A stretch of DNA of 64,000 bases from Anaerostipes sp. (GCF_018381315.1 NZ_JAGZSD010000002.1:62001-126000); one strand, 5' to 3'; shown: positions 17,881 through 26,040, counted from the stretch's first letter. Notes: generated from the letters alone by a model not told the origin. A program made the numbers and translations.

Positions 17881-18075
17881 GAGTTTAAAGGTAGCAATTA
17901 TAATTTTTCCGAAAAGAATCCGATATCCAAATTACAGGATAGCGATATTCAGTAAATCATGGGACACAGAGATACTGCAACTACTATGGTAGTATATGCA
18001 GAAGATATCAAAAAGGCAATAGAAGAAACAGAAATTGAAAGGGAGACTGAAAAAACAGTCTCTCTTTCTTATTGA
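17881..18075 (+). pseudogene. Remnant of a tyrosine recombinase C-terminus
   Basis: In one frame the bases translate to a stretch ending SDIQ, a stop codon (TAA at 17953-17955), then IMGHRDTATTMVVYAEDIKK and a short charged tail ending at a TGA (18073-18075). GH-x(n)-TT-x(n)-Y is the C-terminal signature of tyrosine recombinases: the His of MGH and the nucleophile Tyr of VVYAE. No start codon with the rest of the fold (Arg boxes) exists upstream, and the internal stop breaks the frame, so this is a truncated, dead integrase end of a former mobile element. Confidence 0.7.
18038..18070 (+). terminator. Terminator after the recombinase remnant
   Basis: AAAGGGAGACTG and CAGTCTCTCTTT form a 12-base stem with one G-U pair around an A6 loop, followed by CTTATT. 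It overlaps the last codons of the remnant frame. Confidence 0.75.
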
Positions 18076-18086
18076 ACAGAGAAACT

Positions 18087-18113
18087 ATTTGCCTTTGGCA
18101 AATCGCATTTGCC
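18087..18113 (+). repeat. Overlapping inverted repeats ATTTGCC/GGCAAAT
   Basis: ATTTGCC (18087-18093), TTT, GGCAAAT (18097-18103), CGC, ATTTGCC (18107-18113). The central arm can pair perfectly with either neighbour, giving two mutually exclusive 7-base hairpins with 3-base loops. It lies 12 bases after the recombinase remnant, so it could be an element end or a regulatory structure. Confidence 0.6.
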
Positions 18114-18242
18114 GCGCAAAGTGTACAAACCTTTCAAAGAATGAGGCGTTGGGGGAGAAAAAGAGGTTTGCAGAGATACTGTAACGTAAGATGTTCAATC
18201 GGAATAAAATGTATTACAAAGATAAATAAAGGAAGGATAAGT

Positions 18243-19367
18243 GTGTTAGTAACCTCTATTATAATTGCTGCGGCTATTGTCATTATAGCTGTACTGGCTG
18301 TTCTAATCGTATGGCGGATCAGAAGCCGCCGGTTTCGACCAAGTGCGGATAAGAAGCAGCAACAGATGGATTTAAATGCCGACCTCAAAGATGCGGGGTT
18401 TGCATATGAAATAAATGGTGATTACTTTTATTCTTTAATGAACTGCTGGCAGCGGGAAGTAGGATACTGCCGCCTTTACGATGAAGCAGCACCCATGTTT
18501 AATATGATCATGGACTGTGAGCCTGTTACATTCTCTTATGGAGGGAAAAGATGGCTGATAGAACTGTGGAAAGGGCAGTACGGAATTACAACCGGAGGAG
18601 AAATAGGTATATACAATACAGAAAGGGAAGACATTGATGATGAAAGGTTTCGGGGAACTTTTTACGAAAATATAAGAGATGACGAGAGGCTGCCGCTGTC
18701 TTTTGTCCTGAGGAAAAATGGAAAAGTCATTCTGCGCCGCAAGGCTGTCCATTGGTGGCTGACTGGTTTTAAGCTTGGAGAATTTTCTGAAAAAGATTCC
18801 CTTACTATGGATGCATCCATAACGTTTCCAAATCCGGAAATGAGGAATGCATTTACAGACAGCCTGAGAAATCTTGGATATGGAAGAAGGGAATTTTCTG
18901 TCCGAAAAAATACAGTGAATATACATTATACGGAGCCTCATTCTGTGCAGCCGGAAGCCCAAGATGGATTGAGTGAAGCTGTGGTCCAGAAAACAAACAG
19001 AAATAACTGCAGATTATATGAATTCTCTACTGAAAAGTACAGTGATACACTTGATAAAGTGGAATATATAAAGGCAGTTATGCCGGAACTCTACACAATA
19101 TTTGTGGATTCTCTCTATGCAAAAGGCCTGTATGGAGCATTTGAATGGATTATTGACTGGCTGAAGGGAAAGAGGCCGCATCCGCCAAAACCGCCATGCC
19201 CGCCAAAACCACCATGTCTTCCAGAACCGCCATGCCCGCCTAAGCCTTCATGTCCTCCGGAACCGGTATGCCATCCATGCCCGCCGAATCGGGGATGCAA
19301 GCCTCATGACTGCTGCTGCCGGAAACCAGATTCCTGCAGAGACTGCGGAAAACAGAGGGAAGAATGA
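18243..19367 (+). CDS. Membrane-anchored DUF4474-like protein with Pro/Cys-rich tail
   Basis: A 374-residue protein with an N-terminal transmembrane segment (about 3-25) followed by RIRSRR, so the bulk may be cytoplasmic. The core (about 40-230) carries YSLMNCWQREVGYCRLYDE, DCEPVTFSYGGKRWLIELWK and GQYGITTGGEIGIY, which I associate with DUF4474, a family of unknown function in Lachnospiraceae. The last ~65 residues are a proline/cysteine tail of PPCPPKPP-like repeats and then a Cys cluster (HDCCCRKPDSC). The GTG at 18243 follows AAAGGAAGG and begins exactly at the membrane helix; an open frame from 18072 adds 57 unlikely residues. The metallophosphoesterase gene overlaps its end by 4 bases. 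Confidence 0.78.
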   Translation: MLVTSIIIAAAIVIIAVLAVLIVWRIRSRRFRPSADKKQQQMDLNADLKDAGFAYEINGDYFYSLMNCWQREVGYCRLYDEAAPMFNMIMDCEPVTFSYGGKRWLIELWKGQYGITTGGEIGIYNTEREDIDDERFRGTFYENIRDDERLPLSFVLRKNGKVILRRKAVHWWLTGFKLGEFSEKDSLTMDASITFPNPEMRNAFTDSLRNLGYGRREFSVRKNTVNIHYTEPHSVQPEAQDGLSEAVVQKTNRNNCRLYEFSTEKYSDTLDKVEYIKAVMPELYTIFVDSLYAKGLYGAFEWIIDWLKGKRPHPPKPPCPPKPPCLPEPPCPPKPSCPPEPVCHPCPPNRGCKPHDCCCRKPDSCRDCGKQREE

Positions 19368-20269
19368 GTTACAGGACAGTAAAGCGGAAACTGGACCGGG
19401 TTTATGCACATGCGCCGGTTTTATCATTTGACTCTGGTTCTAAATTGGTGATTATGAGTGACTGCCACCGGGGGCAGGGAAACGCAGGAGATAATTTTCT
19501 TGCTAATCAGGCAGTATGCTTCGGGGCATTGGAATATTACTTCAACGGAGGATTTACCTATATTGAACTTGGCGACGGGGATGAACTGTGGGAAAACAGG
19601 AAATTAAAAACCATTGTAGAGGTTCACGATGATATCTTTTGGATGCTTTCGAGATTTTATAAGAAGAAACGGCTCTATATGGTTTATGGAAACCATGATA
19701 TTGTCAAACGGGATAAGAATTATATGAACCGCCACTGCGGACATTATTATTGTGACTGCGATCGTGCGAATCAGCCTCTCCTGCCGGAAATTACTGTGGA
19801 GGAAGGATTGGTTTTCCGAAACAGTGAAAATGGAAAAGAATTATTCATGGTTCACGGTTATCAGGGGGATTTTCTGAATGATACACTCTGGCCTCTTGCC
19901 AGGTTTTTAGTAAGGTATGTATGGCGCCATATGGAACTGATTGGATTCTTGGACCCTACCGGTGCCGGGCGGCCGAGGAAAGCCAAAGAACGTGTAGAGA
20001 AAAGACTGGCCGATTACAGCAGTGACCGGAAGCAGATTTTGATTGCAGGCCATACGCACCGTCCTGCTTTTTCTAAGCCGGAGGAAGGATTTTATTTTAA
20101 TTCCGGGAGCTGTGTGCATCCGCGCTGTATCACCTGTATAGAGATTGAGCATAATATAATCTCTCTCGTGAAATGGTCTGTCCGGTCCGGAGAGGACCGG
20201 ATTCTGAGAGTGGAGAGAGAAGTTCTGGAAGGTCCGGCAGATCTTGCGGAATATTGTCAGATGAGCTGA
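19364..20269 (+). CDS. Calcineurin-like metallophosphoesterase
   Basis: A 301-residue phosphoesterase with the two-metal site in order: MSDCHRG (Asp33, His35), LGDGDELWENR (Asp near 71), YGNHD (109-112), MVHGYQGDF and AGHTHRP near residue 230. The pattern resembles LpxH-like UDP-2,3-diacylglucosamine hydrolases, but lipid A is not expected here, so the substrate is unknown. Its ATG overlaps the stop of the DUF4474-like gene (ATGA), so the two are translationally coupled and probably act together. A strong terminator follows. Confidence 0.87.
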   Translation: MSYRTVKRKLDRVYAHAPVLSFDSGSKLVIMSDCHRGQGNAGDNFLANQAVCFGALEYYFNGGFTYIELGDGDELWENRKLKTIVEVHDDIFWMLSRFYKKKRLYMVYGNHDIVKRDKNYMNRHCGHYYCDCDRANQPLLPEITVEEGLVFRNSENGKELFMVHGYQGDFLNDTLWPLARFLVRYVWRHMELIGFLDPTGAGRPRKAKERVEKRLADYSSDRKQILIAGHTHRPAFSKPEEGFYFNSGSCVHPRCITCIEIEHNIISLVKWSVRSGEDRILRVEREVLEGPADLAEYCQMS

Positions 20270-20288
20270 AGTAAATAAAAGAGTAAAC

Positions 20289-20325
20289 AATGAGGTACAG
20301 ACGCCTTGGTCTGTACCTCATTTTG
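20289..20325 (+). terminator. Strong terminator after the metallophosphoesterase
   Basis: A perfect 14-base stem (AATGAGGTACAGAC with GTCTGTACCTCATT), 6-base loop, then TT. Its loop contains the -35 of the next promoter. Confidence 0.9.
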
Positions 20326-20334
20326 TGATATAAT
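20306..20334 (+). promoter_or_regulatory. Promoter of the cdaA operon
   Basis: TTGGTC (20306-20311), 17-base spacer, TATAAT (20329-20334), with TGA directly ahead of the -10 (extended -10). The -35 lies in the loop and 3' arm of the preceding terminator, 45 bases before the first coding start. Confidence 0.65.
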
Positions 20335-20378
20335 GTCAACATGTCCGGCGGTGCGGCTAAAAAGGAGGGGTAGATCCT

Positions 20379-20834
20379 GTGATTTCAGAAAAAAAAGTGA
20401 AGATTATGACTGCTCTTGCTCAGTATGAAAAAAAAGAGGGAGCAAAAGATTTGAGGATAAACCGATACAGCTGCAGCGATTATGTAAAAATGGAAACAAT
20501 GAAGGTAGGGGTTGCTTTAGTGGTATCACTTATACTTCTTACCGGAGTTATTATTATATTTCAAATAGAAAATGTGATTTCCATGATGCGCAAAGGGACC
20601 ATTGCCGTGCCTGCAGTATTCATACTATTCTGTTTTGGCATTCTTTTTTTCTGCTATGTAAAAGCCACCCGGGCCAGGGCAGAACGACGCTATAATGAGG
20701 CTATGGTACGGATTAACGCATATGAGAGACAGCTGGAAAAGCTTCTTGAAGTTTATGAGGAAGAAGAGAACGAGGATAACAGCCCGAAGATAGATACAGA
20801 GGAGTTGGCAGATGGAAAAATTATTGATTTATAG
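20379..20834 (+). CDS. Hypothetical two-helix membrane protein upstream of cdaA
   Basis: I do not recognise the family. The 151-residue protein has a soluble N-terminus, two transmembrane segments (about 42-63 and 73-94), then a charged helix likely to form a coiled coil (100-132) and an acidic tail. The start is GTG at 20379 with AAGGAGGGG at 20362-20370. It is the first gene of the operon leading to cdaA, and its end overlaps the next gene by 23 bases, suggesting a linked role at the membrane with the c-di-AMP synthase. Confidence 0.75.
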   Translation: MISEKKVKIMTALAQYEKKEGAKDLRINRYSCSDYVKMETMKVGVALVVSLILLTGVIIIFQIENVISMMRKGTIAVPAVFILFCFGILFFCYVKATRARAERRYNEAMVRINAYERQLEKLLEVYEEEENEDNSPKIDTEELADGKIIDL

Positions 20835-21768
20835 GGAAAAGCTTATAAAGTTCCTTTCATCCCATTGGCAGGTCTGCGGACCTCTGGGAAAGTTCATTGG
20901 AGGATTGTTTATATTTTATGTGATCAATTCCCTGTTTGGATATTCTAAAATACTGAGCCAGCCGTTCAGCACATTGGTTTTGGCGGGAATCTGTGTATTT
21001 CTGCCGTTCTCTATGACATTTCTGCTGTGCAATCTGATCATCATCATTCATTTGTCCATGGTATCGGTCGAGATAGCTATATTGTATTTGATTATTGTCG
21101 GGATATACTATCTTTTGTATCAGCGTATGTTTCCTGAAATGAGATATTTGTTTTTTATGACCCCGGTGTTCTTCTTTTTTCATTTGTCTGCCGTGATACC
21201 GCTGTTTGTAGGTACATTCATCGGCATCACCGGAATACCGGCGATTGTCATGGGAACATTTCTGTATATTTTTGCACAGACAGTACAGAGCGGCGTTGTA
21301 CAGGTAAACAATGGTTCCTTTGGAAGCCAGTTGTATAATTTTGTACTTCAGGGAACGATAGAGAATAAGGAATTAATTATTTATATTCTTTGTTTCATAT
21401 TTGTGGCCGCCCTGATTGTAGGGATCCGCAGAATGCAGGTAGACTATGGCTGGTATTTTTCGATTTTTATCGGAGGTATTGCCTACGTAATTATTGTGCT
21501 GGTAGGAGGATTTTTTACCGGAAATCATGTAGATATCGGTGGCGAACTGGTCATTGCGGCAGTGAGTATCCTTGTGGTGATGATCATGCAGTTTTTTCAG
21601 ATTGTCATTGATTACTCCAGAAAGGAAACGCTGGAGTTTGAGGATGAGGATTACTACTACTATGTCAAAGCGATTCCCAAAAGCAGGGTGAATGAGGAAG
21701 AGATTAATATCACCAAGATTAATCCTGCCGGAAAGAAATTTGGATTTAAAAAGCATAAGGGAGAGTAG
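20812..21768 (+). CDS. Hypothetical polytopic membrane protein upstream of cdaA
   Basis: A 318-residue protein of unknown family with about eight hydrophobic segments between residues 25 and 265 and a charged cytosolic tail of ~45 residues (EDEDYYYYVKAIPKSRV). No transport or enzyme motif is visible. It overlaps the preceding two-helix gene and ends 2 bases before the cdaA start, so the three are one unit. Possible partners are CdaA and CdaR; this is inferred only from gene order. Confidence 0.78.
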   Translation: MEKLLIYREKLIKFLSSHWQVCGPLGKFIGGLFIFYVINSLFGYSKILSQPFSTLVLAGICVFLPFSMTFLLCNLIIIIHLSMVSVEIAILYLIIVGIYYLLYQRMFPEMRYLFFMTPVFFFFHLSAVIPLFVGTFIGITGIPAIVMGTFLYIFAQTVQSGVVQVNNGSFGSQLYNFVLQGTIENKELIIYILCFIFVAALIVGIRRMQVDYGWYFSIFIGGIAYVIIVLVGGFFTGNHVDIGGELVIAAVSILVVMIMQFFQIVIDYSRKETLEFEDEDYYYYVKAIPKSRVNEEEINITKINPAGKKFGFKKHKGE

Positions 21769-21770
21769 AT

Positions 21771-22652
21771 TTGGAGCAGTTTTTATCAGTCATTGAAAAA
21801 TATTTATATTGGTTATCCATTCCGCAGATGTCGATCACGGATATTCTGGATATCCTGATCGTCAGCGTGCTGATTTATGAAATCGCCAGATGGATCAAAA
21901 ATACCAGAGCCTGGACTCTTCTGAAGGGGATTATGCTGCTTGTATTTGTGGCCATGGCGGCTTATGTATTTCAGCTGCACACAATATCCTGGCTGATTAA
22001 CAATACTATGGGCGTTGGCGTCACTGCGGCGATTATCGTATTTCAGCCGGAACTCAGAAATGCCCTGGAACAGCTGGGCAGGAAGAATCCCATTGTGAAC
22101 CTGTTTTCATCCGATGAAAGCCGGGATCAAAAGGTTGGATATACAGACCGTACGATTCAGGAGATCGTAAGAGCCACCATCGAGATGTCTAAGGTGAAGA
22201 CCGGCGCGCTGATTGTGATGGAAAGGGAAGTGCCGCTGGGAGAGTATGAGAGGACAGGGATCCCTGTAGACGCCAAGATGAGCAGCCAGCTGCTGATCAA
22301 TATTTTTGAACATAATACACCGCTGCATGACGGTGCGGTGATCATAAGAAATAACCGTATTGTATCGGCAACCTGCTACCTGCCTCTGAGCGACAGCCTG
22401 GAGATTGAAAAAGAACTGGGAACCAGGCACCGGGCGGCAGTGGGCATCAGTGAGGTTTCTGATAGTGTGACGATTGTTGTCTCTGAAGAAACAGGAGGCA
22501 TTTCCATAGCACAGGGAGGCAGAATTTACAGAGAATTGACTCCGCAGCAGCTGAGAGACCGGCTGGCCGTGGTTAAGAGTGATTATAGTGACGGAAGAAA
22601 ATTCAGGCTTTGGAAAGGATTGAACCGCAATGAAAGAAAAATTAGGAAATGA
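21771..22652 (+). CDS. cdaA: Diadenylate cyclase CdaA (c-di-AMP synthase)
   Basis: Condenses two ATP into the second messenger c-di-AMP. The 293-residue protein has three N-terminal transmembrane helices (about 20-85), then the DAC domain with the catalytic DGA (187-189, in LHDGAVII) and RHR (219-221, in GTRHRAAVGIS). The start is a TTG at 21771 after GGGAGAG; the family N-terminus and length fit. c-di-AMP controls potassium uptake and cell-wall homeostasis in Firmicutes; KtrA and KtrB, usual targets, are encoded at 1.7-3.9 kb. It overlaps cdaR by 23 bases. Confidence 0.95.
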   Translation: MEQFLSVIEKYLYWLSIPQMSITDILDILIVSVLIYEIARWIKNTRAWTLLKGIMLLVFVAMAAYVFQLHTISWLINNTMGVGVTAAIIVFQPELRNALEQLGRKNPIVNLFSSDESRDQKVGYTDRTIQEIVRATIEMSKVKTGALIVMEREVPLGEYERTGIPVDAKMSSQLLINIFEHNTPLHDGAVIIRNNRIVSATCYLPLSDSLEIEKELGTRHRAAVGISEVSDSVTIVVSEETGGISIAQGGRIYRELTPQQLRDRLAVVKSDYSDGRKFRLWKGLNRNERKIRK

Positions 22653-23859
22653 TCTTGTCTTAAAAATATTTTCTCTTGTCCTTGCCATCCTGCTCTGGCT
22701 GTTTGTTATCAATACAGAGGATCCGGTGATAACCAAGTCGTTTTCAAATATCCCTGTGGATATGCTCAACGAGCAGGTACTGGATGAGCTGAACCGGACC
22801 TATAAGATCACGGAAGGCTCAACAGTGAGCTTTACAGTCAAAGGGAAGAAGACTGTGCTTGACAAGCTGAAGAAAAGCGATTTCAGAGCTACGGCGGATG
22901 TGTCTTCCATGTCTAAGGTAAACTCTATCCCGATTAAGATCGTGCCGCTGAAGTTTGCTGACCAGCTGGAGATCGTATCAGGCAATAATCAGAGTGTCAA
23001 AGTAAAACTGGAGGACCTGCGCAGGGTACAGGTTCCGGTGACAGTAGAGACGACAGGAAGACCGGCAGCGGGATATGCGGTAAGCAGCAGGACAGCGGCC
23101 CCGAATCTGATCTCTATTTCCGGACCTAAAAGTGTAGTCAAGCAGGTAAAATCCATTAAAGTGATCGTGGATGTATCCGGCCTGAAGAGAGATGTATCCA
23201 TCACTCATAAGGTTGTCTGCTATGACAGTGAGGGAGAGCAGGTTGATCAGTCCAGACTGAAGCTGGATGACGACGAAGTCAAGGTAAGGATCAAATTCAG
23301 CCGGACTAAGACTGTACCGATTATAGTAAAGACAAAAGGGACTCCGGCTAAGGGATATGCACTTGGAAGCATTGATTATTCTCCAGAGGAGATAGAGATT
23401 ACCGGAGAAAAGGATGTTCTGGATGCAGTGGATGAGATTGCGCTGTCTACGATTGATATCAGCAACAGCACAAAGAGTGTAGAAAAGACCATTAAAGCGG
23501 AAGACATCAAGCTTCCTGAAGGTATTACATTCGTAAAGGATACCAGCAAAATTGAAGATATTGTTGTGAAGGCAAATATTGAGAAGAATAAAAAGCGCAC
23601 CATTACTCTCTCTACAGATCAGATTCAGCTGATTAACAACAAGAATAATTACCACATAGAATTTGACCAGTCGGAAGTGCCGATCAAGGTTACAGGGTTA
23701 AAATCTGTTGTAGATGAGTTGACAGCAAAGGATTTGAATCCTAAAATTGATGTGTCGGTCTATGAGACCGGAACACATACAGTGCAGGTACAGCTGAAAG
23801 AAGTGAAAAACATGGACATTATAGGGAATGTCCAGGTGAAGATTACAGTAACAGAATAG
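22630..23859 (+). CDS. cdaR: CdaR (YbbR-domain regulator of CdaA)
   Basis: A 409-residue protein with one N-terminal transmembrane helix (about 12-30) and an extracellular region of four YbbR repeats, seen as recurring patterns such as RRVQVPVTVETTGRPAAGY and KTVPIIVKTKGTPAKGY. It modulates the activity of CdaA, encoded just upstream with a 23-base overlap. The usual third partner, glmM, is not next in line; instead a GT2 glycosyltransferase follows 10 bases later. Confidence 0.92.
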   Translation: MKEKLGNDLVLKIFSLVLAILLWLFVINTEDPVITKSFSNIPVDMLNEQVLDELNRTYKITEGSTVSFTVKGKKTVLDKLKKSDFRATADVSSMSKVNSIPIKIVPLKFADQLEIVSGNNQSVKVKLEDLRRVQVPVTVETTGRPAAGYAVSSRTAAPNLISISGPKSVVKQVKSIKVIVDVSGLKRDVSITHKVVCYDSEGEQVDQSRLKLDDDEVKVRIKFSRTKTVPIIVKTKGTPAKGYALGSIDYSPEEIEITGEKDVLDAVDEIALSTIDISNSTKSVEKTIKAEDIKLPEGITFVKDTSKIEDIVVKANIEKNKKRTITLSTDQIQLINNKNNYHIEFDQSEVPIKVTGLKSVVDELTAKDLNPKIDVSVYETGTHTVQVQLKEVKNMDIIGNVQVKITVTE

Positions 23860-23869
23860 GAGTCTAATT

Positions 23870-24796
23870 ATGAAGACAATGTCAGTCGTCCTTCCGGCTT
23901 ACAATGAAGAACAAATGATAGAAAAGACGGCGAGAACGATTTCGGAGATTATGGAGAAAGAAGAAATAAGCTATGAATTGGTTTTCGTCAATGACGGATC
24001 AAGGGATCAAACTTGGGAAAGGATCGTCAAGGTATCGGAGATGAATCCAAATGTAAAAGGTGTCTGTTTTTCCCGGAATTTTGGAAAAGAAGGGGCTGTG
24101 TTTGCAGGACTTGCCAGTGCTTCCGGGGATTGTGTTGCAGTTATGGACTGTGATCTCCAGCATCCGCCTGAGACTTTGGTGACAATGTACAGGCTCTGGG
24201 AACAAGGGTATCAGGTCATCGAAGGAGTAAAAGCATCCAGAGGAAAAGAAGGGTTCATTCACAAGTTTTTTGCAAAAACATTTTATAAGATCATCAGCAA
24301 TGCCACTGGAGTAGATATGTCCAGAGCATCGGATTTTAAACTTCTTGACAGAACTGCTGTAGACGAATTTTTGAAACTGCCGGAACGAAATGTATTTTTC
24401 CGTGCACTGTCTTCCTGGGTAGGTTTTAAGACTACCTATGTAGAATTTCATGTGCAGGAGCGTGAAGCAGGGGAATCAAAATGGTCCATGAGATCACTGT
24501 TTAGCTATGCTATCAATAACATTACATCTTTCAGTGCCGTGCCGATGCAGATTGTTACATTCTGTGGCGTTATATTCTTTTTATTTGCAGTAGCTTTGGC
24601 AGTGCAGTCTCTCTATTTATACTTCATGGGAAAGGCAGTGGCAGGTTTTACCACTGTGATCCTTCTTTTGCTGATCATTGGCAGCATTTTAATGTTTAGC
24701 CTGGGAGTGATCGGATATTATTTGTCAAAAATATATGAAGAAGTAAAGATGAGACCCAGATATATTATTTCGGAAATTACGAAACAGAAAAGATAA
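23870..24796 (+). CDS. GT2 glycosyltransferase, polyprenyl-phosphate type (CsbB/GtrB-like)
   Basis: A 308-residue family-2 enzyme: catalytic domain (1-225) with VLPAYNEEQMIEKT, NDGSRDQTW, metal site DCDLQHPP, then two C-terminal transmembrane helices (about 230-255 and 263-290). It probably loads a sugar on undecaprenyl phosphate. A paralogue is at 13230. It lies at the end of the cdaA-cdaR unit and opposite the GtrA gene; with GtrA and the YfhO genes it resembles the CsbB-GtcA-YfhO set that decorates teichoic acids in other Firmicutes. Confidence 0.88.
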   Translation: MKTMSVVLPAYNEEQMIEKTARTISEIMEKEEISYELVFVNDGSRDQTWERIVKVSEMNPNVKGVCFSRNFGKEGAVFAGLASASGDCVAVMDCDLQHPPETLVTMYRLWEQGYQVIEGVKASRGKEGFIHKFFAKTFYKIISNATGVDMSRASDFKLLDRTAVDEFLKLPERNVFFRALSSWVGFKTTYVEFHVQEREAGESKWSMRSLFSYAINNITSFSAVPMQIVTFCGVIFFLFAVALAVQSLYLYFMGKAVAGFTTVILLLLIIGSILMFSLGVIGYYLSKIYEEVKMRPRYIISEITKQKR

Positions 24797-24798
24797 AT

Positions 24799-24842
24799 AA
24801 AACAGCGGGGGGATATCAAGAACGATTTCCCTTCGCTGTTTT
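24799..24842. terminator. Bidirectional terminator between convergent genes
   Basis: AAAACAGCG (24799-24807) and CGCTGTTTT (24834-24842) are complementary, with inner GGGGG/TCCC pairing possible. A run of A on one side and T on the other lets it serve both the GT2 gene (+) and the PIG-L gene (-), whose last codons lie within it. Confidence 0.75.
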
Positions 24843-25565
24843 ATTTTGGGTTTCCTTATTCCAGTCGGAAGCTTTGATCCAATTTTCAAAATAATGCATC
24901 TGTCTGTGTTTCCATATTGTATGGCGCTCCCGGTTATAGAACGGGAACATCTTCTTCTTGATCTTCATATATTTAGGGGCCTCAGGAGGACCGATTGGTT
25001 TCTCAGTGGGCAGCTGGCGGTAATACTTGCCGAAATAGTATAGATGGTCAAAAACATGTTCCTTCTTTGCGGCAGATGTGACGAGATTGGAGGTTCCAAT
25101 ATGGTGAGGATGCCCGTACTCACCTTCGGGATTATGGGTGGCAATCACTTTCCACTTTTTATACCGCAGCAGAGTCCGGATATTTTGTTCAATCTGGTTT
25201 TTGTACGGCTCCCATGAAACTCGTTTTCTATTTACGTAGTCCGGATAATTCAGCATGATACTGGGTGAGCCGGCAACATTCATAGCATATTTAAATTCCT
25301 TGTATCTGGTAAGATGATATGTACTGGCATTGGTCAGGCAGACGACAAGGTACCGGTCCTTTGCCAGATGTGCTCCGCCCCATAAGGATTCATCATCCGG
25401 ATGAGCTACGATCATGAGGTTGTCAACACCTCTTAAATCTAACGTGTCAAGGTATTGTGGGGTGGCGTCTTCCTTCACAGGAAATGAAGAACTCACGGCA
25501 GCCAGTCCCATGGCAAACACCAGAGTCAGCGAAAGCATTATCTTTTGTAATCTGTCTAATTTCAT
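24816..25565 (-). CDS. PIG-L family N-acetyl-sugar deacetylase, exported
   Basis: A 249-residue LmbE/PIG-L zinc hydrolase. It has an N-terminal signal or anchor (about 8-28), then the zinc motif VAHPDDESLWGG, and later EYGHPHHIG with the third metal-binding His. The family removes acetyl groups from N-acetylglucosamine-type sugars. An extracellular position suggests trimming of a cell-wall glycan. The gene follows gtrA after 3 bases on the minus strand, so GtrA and this enzyme form one operon, divergent from the YfhO genes. Confidence 0.85.
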   Translation of the reverse strand: MKLDRLQKIMLSLTLVFAMGLAAVSSSFPVKEDATPQYLDTLDLRGVDNLMIVAHPDDESLWGGAHLAKDRYLVVCLTNASTYHLTRYKEFKYAMNVAGSPSIMLNYPDYVNRKRVSWEPYKNQIEQNIRTLLRYKKWKVIATHNPEGEYGHPHHIGTSNLVTSAAKKEHVFDHLYYFGKYYRQLPTEKPIGPPEAPKYMKIKKKMFPFYNRERHTIWKHRQMHYFENWIKASDWNKETQNKTAKGNRS

Positions 25566-25568
25566 AAC

Positions 25569-25994
25569 TTAATCTCTTTCCGGCTGGGTGTGTTTAAATA
25601 CTAAGAATTTGCTGATAAAGTAGTTTACAATCACTACGATCACCTGAGTTTCCAGTTTTGCAAGCCATTTGGACTGTCCGATGAATTGTACAAGGACATA
25701 CACGCCGCCGACTTCAATGACCATGGTAGACAGACGGCCCAGAACAAACCTGTAAAACTCTGACAGTACTTCTTTCCATGAACTGCAGCTGGATGAGAAG
25801 ACAAAAAGTTTATTGACGACATACGCAAAGAGGATTGCGGCGATGACAGAAATAATGTTGCTGACAGTATAGTTAATCTGAAAGGTATAAACTAGTACAT
25901 TGAAGATTACCAGATTTACAAGAGTGGTGCATCCGCCGAAGAAGAGATAGCGGAGTCCTTGATTATACCAAAGTTTTTTAATTAAATTAATCAT
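25569..25994 (-). CDS. GtrA-family membrane protein (putative lipid-sugar flippase)
   Basis: A 141-residue protein with four transmembrane segments. The GtrA/GtcA pattern is clear: YLFFGGCTTLVNLVIFNVLV at the start and NYFISKFLVFK at the end. GtrA/GtcA proteins are thought to carry polyprenyl-phosphate-linked sugars across the membrane. AAAGGATG precedes the ATG on the minus strand, and a promoter reads into it from 26041-26069. It fits as partner of the GT2 at 23870 and the YfhO proteins. Confidence 0.9.
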   Translation of the reverse strand: MINLIKKLWYNQGLRYLFFGGCTTLVNLVIFNVLVYTFQINYTVSNIISVIAAILFAYVVNKLFVFSSSCSSWKEVLSEFYRFVLGRLSTMVIEVGGVYVLVQFIGQSKWLAKLETQVIVVIVNYFISKFLVFKHTQPERD

Positions 25995-26040
25995 AATAGC
26001 ATCCTTTTCATAAATATAGTATAAGTTTGAAATTTATTAT

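Noticed and set aside
18072..18242. 57-residue N-terminal extension of the DUF4474-like protein
   Set aside because: It would start in the terminator/remnant area and place odd basic sequence ahead of the membrane helix; the GTG at 18243 has a good ribosome site.
19177..19300. Repetitive CCGCCAAAACC-like stretch considered as CRISPR or satellite
   Set aside because: It is in frame and encodes the Pro/Cys tail; units are short and not separated by unique spacers.
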